Below are positions 55,083 through 64,000 of a DNA stretch of 64,000 nt, piece after piece. Position 1 is the stretch's first letter. Each line of letters opens with the position of its first letter. This DNA is from Ostrinia nubilalis. Taxonomy: Eukaryota; Arthropoda; Insecta; Lepidoptera; Crambidae. Location of the stretch: contig NC_087098.1 of NCBI RefSeq assembly GCF_963855985.1, positions 10,808,501-10,872,500 on the forward strand, given 5' to 3'. Both the position numbers and the translations under genes were made by a program. The notes beneath the pieces were generated by a model, which made no database searches, was not told the DNA's origin, and saw only the letters and a list, made by a program, of their open reading frames with translations.

Positions 55083-56623
55083 CTCCAGCTTCGTAGTAAG
55101 GTGTGCAAGAACGACGATAATATAAAGCATACCTACTTCTCATCTTCATCTTAAGTTGACGAGCGGGTTACTTAACATACCGAGACTGCATTTAACATTT
55201 AACTCAGGTGAAATTGCTAACAAATATTTGCCTAGTTATTTAAATTAAAAAACACCGCAGTATTTGTATGACCATCTCATAAACTAATTTGATCTGTCTT
55301 CATAATTTGAACTTTAGCCCTTCTGTATTAGTTTATGTAAATTTCTCTGAGGTCAAATCGCTTTTTATCTAGTTATGATTGACTCCGAATGACGAATAAC
55401 AATTTTTAGTGGCTGTCTATAAGACGAATGCCAAACATGACCTCACAATTCATATCAGAGACTATAAATCAAGGCGTTCAAAACTGACACGGATATCTTA
55501 CAAATAACCTTTGGTAACGAAACGAAGAACTTTTTTTCTCCAGATCTTTCTCGTAAGTGTTTGCGGCGGATGAATAGCAATAAAAACTTTATTATTATAG
55601 CTCTCATGGAAATAAAATTGTGTGATCAGAGACGTGTGGGCTCGAGACGCCGGCAATCATCAAGTTGGGAGAAATTCGAAACTTGCTCCGAAGAAAATAC
55701 CTATGTATTTTGTACTATTTTTTTTCGTAATATTATGATCCACTTTGCAAATACAACTAAATAGTAGGTACGGTAAACGGCTTACAAATTTGCCACAAAA
55801 TTATAAATTGCCTCAGCCATCTTTCAAGACCAAAAATGTAACATAATTTAACTTTAATGTCTGGATAGATTGATATGTTGTTATCTGTACGTATATACTC
55901 GTATGAGTACTAGCAGCTCTACATTAAGTTTATTTTTAAAACTAGCAATACCTAGTACTTAAATAGAAGTTGCACTAAGCTAATGCAGGAGGATTCTTTT
56001 CACTACCCTTATTATTATGGCAATTCATTGAATGATATCATCAGTTAATCATAATTCGGTGGGAATTGAGATTGGCTTTGTAAATCCTTTTGATGAGTTC
56101 TACTTTCTACTCAAACCATAAAAACATAATATCAATTTTTAGAAGTTAGTTACTAGCGTAATTACCGTATTATTTGTATCACGGCTCATTTTTACTGCCA
56201 AAGGATCATTTGCGACAATTACGAGAAACATTAATATCACGGAAAACAAAAACGGAAAATCAGCTCATCTATACGATTTCTTCACAGAGTGATCATGACA
56301 GATATTTTTTTTAAACACAAACATTCATCGACACCATGACTGCTGGTATTTCAAAGTCTTCTTTAGCCGGATGGGTTTAGAGTTGAAATTCAAAAAGCAG
56401 GGAATGCTAACGCGAATAAAAAGAGGTATCCGTAATGACTGGCAAGTATTTGCAGCACTAGAAATACAATATAATGTGAACAAACAAATTGGCGCGCGCT
56501 GAGCGGTGATAGATGGGTTCAGGACGTGCGTTCGAAACAAAGGGCGAAGTGTTGGTTGCAATCACATAGCCTATTCAACATAACATCGAGCTGCGAAATG
56601 TTGGAGTTTTCGAACGTAATATT
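55083..56623. other. Unassigned spacer
   Basis: About 1.5 kb, no recognised feature. Confidence 0.45.
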
Positions 56624-57010
56624 TTCGTTCATTCATCATCATCATCATTTCAGCTACAGGACGTCCACTGATGAACATAGGCCTCCCCCAATGATTTCCA
56701 CATCGCACGGTTGGTAGCGGCCTGCTAACTTTACGAGGTCGACGGTCTACCTTGTGGGTGGACGTCCCACGATGCGTGTTTCGATTCGTAGCCTCCACTC
56801 CAGAACTTCGTTCATTCGTTTCAGCGAAAAGACGTCCACTGTTGGACAAAGGCCTCCTTCAAGAATTTCCATAACGACCGGTCTTACATTGCCTGCATCC
56901 AGGTAGGTACATGCTGCGACCTTCACCAGATCGTCGGTCCATCTAGTGGGGGGCCTGCCCACACTACGTCCTCCAGCCCGTGGTCGCTCGAGAACTTTTC
57001 TGCCCCAGCG
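56620..57010 (-). mobile_element. Older RTE-like copy, GAAC-tailed, split by a younger copy
   Basis: Minus strand from 57010: CGCTGGGGCAGAAAAGTTCT, the GRPPTRWTDDLVKVAA region and TTGGCTGAAACGAATGAACG. Its tail is interrupted at 56634/56807 by the ATG-tailed copy and resumes as GAATGAACGAA to ~56620. Confidence 0.78.
56635..56806 (-). mobile_element. Younger RTE-like copy, ATG-tailed, nested
   Basis: 172 bp, minus strand: GTTCTGGAGTGGAGGCTACG ... GGCTGAAATGATGATGATG. Flanked by the perfect 11-bp duplication TTCGTTCATTC (56624-56634 and 56807-56817), which is part of the tail of the older copy. Confidence 0.85.
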
Positions 57011-57620
57011 TTTTATCTTTTGAACTGCCTTTTAACTCTTTATTTGATGCAGATTGCAGATATAGAGTTTAAAAAAAAAACAAGGGCTGATAAAATACAC
57101 ACGAATGCAACTTCGAATTCAGCCGAATATTGATACAATTAAATATTTAAATAACTGAACAGAGATAGCGGTGTTCATAACGTTTTATATTAATTTTCCG
57201 ATAGTGATTTTAAAATATCGAAGTTAATGTAAGCCTCAAAATTTAAATTATGGGATCACAGGGACTTATTTCACTTATTTTATCGACTTTTTATCCCAAA
57301 TGCAGTAAGTTTAAGTTCTGTGGATATAGTGTGAATAATCAAATATAGTCTTTGTAATGTGTAAGTGCTACCGATTGAAAATACAACGCAAACTGCTTGG
57401 AACATGCACGCGAATGTCATCTAGTTAATAAAAGCAAAGTCTTGATGGAAATAATGAACAATTGACTCTTAAATCAAAGCTGACCCCGGAATGAGGACAG
57501 TAGGATGAGTTTACACATTCATCTATGTACAGACGACACATATGCACATTAAGCTAAACACTGTAGTCTCTTATGTACTTGTGATAAGGTCAAATTTGCA
57601 ACTTCTGATGTACTGTCCAT
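57011..57620. other. Unassigned spacer
   Basis: No feature recognised. Confidence 0.45.
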
Positions 57621-57788
57621 GTACTGTGGCATTATTTACATTCATTACATTCTAAGGAACAAAGAACTCACCAAAAAAACAAATGCCTGTACAATATGTC
57701 GTATGTACTGTGGTATTATTTACATTCATTAAATTCTAAGGAACAAAGAACTCACCAAAAACACAAATGCCTCTACAATATTTTCGTG
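57621..57788. repeat. Tandem dimer, 84-bp unit
   Basis: GTACTGTGGCATTATTTACA ... is followed 84 bp later by GTACTGTGGTATTATTTACA and the rest of the unit, about 93% alike. Two units only. Confidence 0.78.
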
Positions 57789-58768
57789 CAGTCAAATTAT
57801 AATTCAGACTCACCTTGTCAAGTTTAAAGATAGTACGTATCCGATAAGTGATAGAGATATTAATGTCGATATTTTCAATTAAACTACCCACTTGTCACAC
57901 TAGCAGACTTGCTGTAGAATGTTACAAGTCAATTGGCCTTGGTCTTTGTCACGAGTAGAAATAATATGCACCAATTGAAACTGTCAATTTTCGAGATAGC
58001 AAAGATGAATGATAAAAATCGTCTCTATCAACCTGTCTATTACCTGCCTATTACCTATTACTTACATTTGCAATCAAAGATATTAAGTTTACTCAAATCA
58101 CTTGATATGAGAGCACGATTTCTCGACTTTGTTTGTTAGAAAAATTATCAGATTCTTTTGGCACAGACATGTTTATACCTCTATGTTACATTCAATCGCA
58201 ATAAATCCTATAGAAATTGATGTGGCGATAACCGAATTAATTGAGGTAGCATCTAATTTTGTTCGCATCCATCCCGTAGATACAGGAAACATCACATCAA
58301 GCTTTACACAGTGGTATCTTATGCCGTTGTTATAGAGGCTGTTTTCAAATCTAAAATGTAAAGGTTCGTGTGCTATAGTACTATGATTTCGCGTAAACCG
58401 CAGTGGTACGAGCAAAACTCATTCAGCCAATTAAGCGGGCTGTGTTGCAACCAATCATCGTTTGACACTAGTCAAATTGGAGTTTGAGCGATACGCCTTG
58501 ATTGATACGAATTGAGGTCATCGACTGATTTATCAGTGCCGAGTCTAAGACAAGCGACGCGGGTATAAGTGGAATTAATGAATAGAGATTTGTGCTAAGA
58601 ATGGAAGCTTTTGTTTGTTTAAAATGAGACATCTTCACCTCTTTGAGGTCGTTGGTTCATTGAATAGTCGTCCTACACTACGTTTGCAGTGAGAACATTT
58701 TTACTCCACCTTTCCTTGGTTCTGCGATAGGGACAATTGATGGATGAAAAAAGAGAGCTTCATGATTT
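57789..58768. other. Unassigned spacer
   Basis: Short frames at 57.9-58.4 kb overlap on both strands and show no domain. Confidence 0.42.
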
Positions 58769-58811
58769 GTGGAACTTCTTGGGTGAGACCACCTTCCAGC
58801 AATGGACTGTA
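58769..58811 (+). mobile_element. Tiny RTE-like remnant
   Basis: TGGAACTTCTTGGGTGAGAC CACC and the following bases translate as WNFLGETTFQQWT, the same pattern as W-SLGEAFVQQWT in intact copies. No duplication or tail. Confidence 0.45.
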
Positions 58812-59951
58812 AATGCTTTAAATACTCTATCTTACATTCAATTATCTTATCTAATAATTCAAGTCGAGCAATAATTTGATTTGCTGTTACAATAAGTACT
58901 TATCTCGCAGTTTCTTATAACGCTCAAGAAACAGAACCCCTCTGTGGTTAGAAAATAGCAAATCTGAAATGTCAAACAGTACCTGAAATTGAATACCTAG
59001 TTCAAGAACACCACTGCACGCTCCGTTGCGCTACTTACCAAGTGTATCGCTAAGAAAAGCTTTTGTCTCTGTGGCTTAGTGACAAGACAGAGACAAACCA
59101 TTTAGACCTTTTTACGTGGGTGAAAAAACCGTCAGATAGATGTGGGCGTCTTTAAGACACGTGCGAAGGATACATGAGAATTTGATTAGGCTAAATTGGC
59201 ATACGTTGGCCTTTCCTTTCATGTATTTAACACGCTTTTAATTACTGATAAAAGAGATAAAAGGATCAAATAATTAAGCCCCAAAGGAATTGTAAAGGAG
59301 AATCTCTCAAAACCTAAGCTCTTTCATAGTTTTCGATTTGTCGATTGTTTTTTAAACTTTCAGCAAGATTTATCTTTTTAATCCGTAAACAACCTCGGTC
59401 GCGGACAAATACTTGCCCATTTCTTCCTGAACTTTGCACTCAACGTCTCGCAAGTTCAAACTGCCAATCTAAAGTTCAATAAGTTAATATACGTTCCCCA
59501 TAATGCCTCAGAAAGCAAAGGCTTTGTACGGCGTCAGCTGAAGGAAAAATGACCGTGAAAATATGACAATCCATCATGATGCTCAGATTTATTGTAGTCG
59601 GTGGATGCTGGTATATTATTTACATGGATTGATGGGCAGCCCATAGGCTAACATCGTCTGACCTTGGCCCCCACTGTTCGTGGAGGTAATTCTGGCTGTA
59701 GAGCTAATAAGCGAAATATTTACTACCGTCAATCATGCGCAGGCTCTGTCTGTTTGGAATTTGCAGCCATTAGGGTAACTATGGAATAGCTTGCCACTTG
59801 TGTTTGTTTTTTATAAGTTAATGTAGCCCGCTCTGGCTTCGAACAATTATCTGTCTGAATAACATTACACATTCATGTATAATAATTATGTCCATCTGGA
59901 ATAGTGTATGAAAGCCTTTGTACATACGTTTTGTGACTCTGCAAATTACTT
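58812..59951. other. Unassigned spacer
   Basis: No feature recognised. 59630-59760 is somewhat GC-richer. Confidence 0.42.
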
Positions 59952-59954
59952 TAA

Positions 59955-60131
59955 GGGCTATATTTCACCGGGACACCATGGCGGCGCAACCAGTCGCCGC
60001 TACCAAAAAATGTATGCAGCTTTGCGCAACCAAACGGACACCAGGTGAGTAACTATCTATAGAGCTGTATACATTTTGTTGGTAGCCGGCGACTGGTTGC
60101 ACCGCCATGGTGTCCCGGTGAAATATAGCCC
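59955..60131. mobile_element. Palindromic MITE (177 bp, TAA-flanked)
   Basis: Arms of ~65 bp start GGGCTATATTTCACCGGGAC on both strands and run to ATGTATRCAGCT. TAA duplication at 59952-59954 and 60132-60134. Non-coding; TWA duplication suggests PIF/Harbinger. Confidence 0.75.
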
Positions 60132-60134
60132 TAA

Positions 60135-60939
60135 AGTTATATGAAGATGAAGAAGAAGAATCTTCTTTTTTCTTCTTCGTGTTTTAATATTACAAACTCG
60201 CAATTCATACAATGCATTAAGAAAGGACTTTTGTTATATCACTTAAAGGCAAGAGTTCTTATTGAGTTTTTTTACCTAAAGGTTAAAACTTTTAACTATA
60301 AGTACCCAAGTCAATAAAGTTCAGATATAATTTGAATCTTAATTACAAAAAATCTAAACCTTTTTTCGTAATGCATGTTCAGCGCATCCGTTCTTGTACG
60401 CGTATGCAAAACCGATCCTTCCAACATGAATGATTAATATTTTAAACGCATGTCATTTCATATTTACGAGTACACGTATACACGTCCGTGCATGTGGTTT
60501 TACGTCAAATCGCCAATAAAATGCCGATAACTATGAATTACGAGTCCCGCGAATAATGAGCTGTGTTTGGTCTTAAAAGATGTCTGTTGTGCGCGGCAAT
60601 AAATCAAATAAGAATATTCAAGATTAAACCCTTGGTCTCTATCATTAGTGGTAATGAACACGCTAGATAAGGTATTTGTACGGAGCATGATATGAATGTC
60701 GCGACAACTCGTAATCAATTCATATCAATATCGCCAATGGCCCGCTCTGTACTTGTTAGTAAGCATTAATATGAATTTTAATGCTAGGGTTGGCACTTTG
60801 CTAACAATGATAAATAATTCCACTCACCCGAATACAGAAGATAATGAACGCCAGATACCAATTCAGTGGAACAGCTGATATAAGCGAAGTAGAGTCTTGC
60901 CAAGTCTTCAATTAAAACCTGAAAAGAAACAAGCGATTA
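60135..60939. other. Unassigned spacer
   Basis: Begins with a GAAGAA/TTCTTC stretch (60142-60180) that can pair with itself. Otherwise nothing recognised. Confidence 0.45.
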
Positions 60940-60974
60940 TTTACCTGACTACGCCAGAGGGAGGGTTATGTTTT
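60940..60974 (+). repeat. Short dispersed repeat (copy at 22082)
   Basis: TTTACCTGACTACGCCAGAG and following; second copy of the 22082-22115 sequence. Confidence 0.45.
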
Positions 60975-62560
60975 TTACACAAGGAAATAAAGCCAATTCT
61001 CTCGGACCTCGACCTTCCGAATTCTTTTTTTAAAGTACATGTTAAATAGAAATTTTTACACGGTAAACTAAACACTACATATTGAAGTGGGACTTTGCAA
61101 CACAAATGGCATCTGACAGTCTGCTGTGCTGACAAATATCAATATTTACCTGTAGTTAAATTATATAAAGACATAGCATGAAATAAAAAGTATAAATTAA
61201 TATCTCCAAACAATATATTTTGATCAGCAATTAATGTCAGTCCACTGATGGAAGCGGAGCTAATTGCTCATGTGTCTGTGTTACAATTTTGTTACCTAAC
61301 CACAGGTCACAGAGATTTTGTAACAAAGATTATGATATCTTTTATCTTAAAAGCAAAGCAAGCGAAAGTCAATGCCGCAATCCGCAAGGTTATAATTACC
61401 TTGTCAAGTGATTTGATAATGTTCATAACGAGCGACCTTATTTTTTATTTGTTTAAGATCTTTCATAGATATTTGTTATGCAGTTATTATTATTAATGGT
61501 TTATTTTTTATAAAAATCTCATGATTTTTAACTCATGTTCATAGGGTGCATTATTCTCTAATTTTCCGTGCTGCCGTCTTAGGGTGGATTCGACCAAACA
61601 AGAGTAAATAATAATCTCAGAATTAATCGTCAGTTATTCGACATTTTAACATATTTCCCATACTGAATCAATGTGCCAGTTATACCAGAAGTTATTCTCG
61701 GATAAAATTTAGTCCAATCGGGCCTTAATGAGAGTAAGTAAGTATATTTTGTTGAAAAATTGTACCTATAAAAATCAGGACCTACATGTGTGCTTGCTGA
61801 CGACAGATATAATTATATCAAATGAACCTGTTATAATAAACAATAATGTAATATAATTTCTATCAATCTATTACTATGGTGTTGCGAATATTCTGACGAT
61901 AGAAACAAAGATAGAAGATTTACAAAACGATAGCAATTTTTTCACATTTCCTTGAAACATGCAAATAAGGTTATCAATCTCAATCGGCGGAATACCAGCC
62001 CTACGCGCCATCTATTCGAATTAAGGCAGAACATGTGTGGCATCTGCCTATATGCAGCTCTCTCGTAAATTCTCGTATCAGAAGGGCTACTCTACAACGT
62101 TATCCACAGTTTCGAATATACCCATCCCTTTCACGCAAAAAGAACAACCGATATCAGTGACAGAGACAGATAGACCCGAAACCACGAAAACGTTACGGAA
62201 TAGCCCCGCTAGTTTAACAGCATGTGGCTATATGCTCCAGCGCATGGGCTTTGTCGTGTAATTGGACACATATTTTAAACTGTTATGTAATGGTATCGAT
62301 TGACGGTGACATTGATTCAGTGCCCGATGTAGAGGTTTTGACTTTTATTGGGGCAAACTATAAAATGACAGCTTTTGTTGTGGTGTACTTTACTACTCCA
62401 TGTTCGGTGCATGAGAATGAATTCAGTTTTTGAAACATTTTGGACATGGAATCATGTTCATTGATATACAATTAACTCCACCAATTTTACTAAAAATGAA
62501 AAAACCTCACAATGAAGAAAAAAAATGTTAGCTCTTGTCAAATTTTTGTTTAAACTTTAC
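60975..62560. other. Unassigned spacer
   Basis: A 74-codon frame at 62037-62261 has no domain. It starts near a GCGCCATCTATTCGAAT motif of the kind found in dispersed insect repeats. Confidence 0.42.
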
Positions 62561-62671
62561 AGGTTGAGTTGCACCACCTAGCTTTAACCGTAACGTAACG
62601 ATAACCGGTGCTTTTTGTATAGAGTTTGACAAATTTTGACGTTTGTTAAAGTAAGACGGTGTAACCCAGCC
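62561..62671. mobile_element. TAA-type MITE, solo copy
   Basis: Ends GGTTGAGTTGCACCACC and inverted GGCTGGGTTACACCGTC. 111 bp; right flank TAA (62672-62674), left flank mutated (ACA). Same family as 12812-13045. Confidence 0.62.
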
Positions 62672-62674
62672 TAA

Positions 62675-63300
62675 GAGTTTCAATTATACTTTGAAATCAC
62701 ACTATTATTGATCAGCATGTTCATTTCACAATTATGAAATCTTATTCGTTTTAGAGAACGTAGTTTTTTGCTTTTATTACTTTAGTCTCGTTTATTTTGC
62801 TGTATCAAAGTAATGCTATACACCTAATTTAATATTCAAAACCTAATCTGTTATTAACTTAATAATACTAATTATATCCAGAACATGTCAGTTTGGATTC
62901 CAATTATGGGGCATAGAAATAGTTTCCATGTCATATTTCATAAGACACGACTTTTCGCGTTTGCCAATAGGGTCCTAATTAGTTTTGACATTTGCTTTGA
63001 AAACTAAAGTATTGCTAAGATATTTAGTAACTAGGTAATAATATAGATTCTATTAAATAAGGCCGGATTGAATTTGTAGCTGCCAGTAATTTCCGTATAA
63101 TACATAGTTGGTAGGTAGTTAACTAACCTAACCAGAGCAAAAAGTATTTTGAAGTCATGCCATTTATTTTTAGGATTAACAAAACTTTGCACTAATTTCT
63201 GTACCAGGCAGGATATGACCTTATAGGCATCTGATATGACTTGATTGGAATACGAGTAGGTATGAGACATAGTTCTTATTAGATATTGTTGTTTATGTTG
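62675..63300. other. Unassigned spacer
   Basis: No feature recognised. Confidence 0.45.
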
Positions 63301-63488
63301 CAGAAAAGTTCTCGAGTGGCGACCACGAGCCGGAAGACATAGTGTGGGCAGGGCCCCCACTAGGTGGACCGACGATCTGGTGGAGGTCGCGGGAGGTGCT
63401 TGGATGTGGACGGCGCAAGCCGGTCTATGTGAACATCCTTGGGGAGGCCTTTGTCCAGCAGTGGACGTCATTCGGCTGAAACGAACGA
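63301..63488 (+). mobile_element. RTE-like LINE, 5'-truncated copy (GAAC-tailed)
   Basis: CAGAAAAGTTCTCGAGTGGC through the GRAPTRWTDDLVEVAG region and FVQQWTSF-like codons to CGGCTGAAACGAACGA. No clear target duplication. Confidence 0.75.
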
Positions 63489-63519
63489 TGGTTTAGGCAT
63501 ATATTTAGAATGAGACTGA

Positions 63520-63634
63520 TGCCCGTTTTCATCATCAATCCCTAATTTTTAAGTCACCCCTAGGTAACACATAACAGGACTTTTGTTTTCATAGGGGTCA
63601 CTTAAAAATTAGGGATTGATGGTGAAAACGGGCA
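63520..63634. mobile_element. MITE with 45-bp inverted ends (115 bp)
   Basis: TGCCCGTTTTCATCATCAAT on the left; the reversed right end starts TGCCCGTTTTCACCATCAAT. Arms match over ~45 bp with few changes. TGA flanks both sides (63517-63519 and 63635-63637), a 3-bp duplication. Confidence 0.7.
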
Positions 63635-63779
63635 TGAGAATCACAACTCAATACACAACTCTAGGTGATGGACTTTGGTTTGATCCATTTCAATTCGTAA
63701 AACTATTAAACATAAGAACTGTTTTAATGTTAGACTTCTGAAAAGACGTTAAGATAAGATAAGAAAAGTTTTATGTTAC

Positions 63780-63823
63780 TAATTAGAATTTTAAATAATC
63801 TTCATGATTTAAAATTCTAATTA
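63780..63823. repeat. Perfect 17-bp-arm hairpin
   Basis: TAATTAGAATTTTAAAT and its exact reverse complement, with a 10-nt loop. AT-only arms; no function implied. Confidence 0.7.
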
Positions 63824-64000
63824 TTCGTCACCAGAATAATGATATTTTTCTGATTAATACACCTATTTATTACCTAGCACGCACCCTTATTAGTTAAGTA
63901 ACCACACTGGATTAATGGCACACTGACCAAATACATTATCTAGAGTTTGACCTAGCTATCTGTTGTCATTAATCTATCGATGCCTACCAAGTTGTACGGG

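Noticed and set aside
62037..62261. 74-codon frame as a small gene
   Set aside because: No signal peptide or domain, and the start lies in a motif typical of dispersed repeats.
63780..63823. Rho-independent terminator-like hairpin
   Set aside because: AT-only arms in a eukaryotic context; no upstream gene and no meaning as a terminator.

Overview
This 64 kb window is AT-rich animal DNA that looks lepidopteran (moth or butterfly). That call rests on the repeat content. There are non-autonomous Helitrons of the Lep1/MINE-1 type, with a 5' TC start, a 3' GC hairpin and a CTAG end. There are many RTE-like LINE 3' ends carrying either (GAAC)n or (ATG)n tails, tRNA-derived SINEs, piggyBac derivatives with TTAA duplications, several MITE families, and frequent TAGGTA-type short motifs. 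I cannot name the species. I recognised no host protein-coding gene, no functional tRNA or rRNA, no CRISPR array and no bacterial-type feature. The window is best read as intergenic or long-intron sequence.

Layout. 1-3.5 kb: RTE 3' ends, a minus-strand Helitron, one RTE insert with an 11-bp target duplication, and SINE or LINE fragments. 3.57-8 kb: a deleted piggyBac derivative (TTAA-flanked) followed directly by the largest protein-coding feature, a 5'-truncated but open LINE encoding an APE endonuclease and a reverse transcriptase. 8-26 kb: mostly unassigned AT-rich DNA with an RTE scrap abutting a Helitron, a pair of TAA-flanked MITEs in tandem, two SINEs and a 112-bp MITE. 26-28.2 kb: a second LINE on the minus strand. 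Its open frame is cut near the C-terminus by about 50 bp of Helitron terminus, and the rest of the frame, the 3' UTR and a polyadenylation-type end lie beyond the cut. 29-40 kb: MITEs, RTE inserts with readable target duplications, a Helitron carrying a nested LINE end, a near-perfect 146-bp-arm palindrome joined to a repeat-bearing TIR element, and a TAA-flanked 436-bp MITE. 40-43.5 kb: repeat-poor, with GC-rich blocks, including one candidate promoter or CpG-rich exon near 43.0-43.25 kb. 43.6-45 kb: a pogo/Tigger-like element with a broken N-terminal transposase remnant. 45-64 kb: more MITEs, a second piggyBac deletion derivative, three copies of an (AAG)n-tailed repeat, an RTE copy inserted into the tail of an older RTE copy, and terminal MITEs.

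How the parts relate. Nearly everything identifiable is mobile-element sequence. The order of events can be read in places: an ATG-tailed RTE jumped into a GAAC-tailed RTE, a Helitron end landed inside an otherwise open LINE frame, and a LINE 3' end lies within a Helitron. Only the two LINE frames look intact enough to have been active recently, and both lack their 5' parts.
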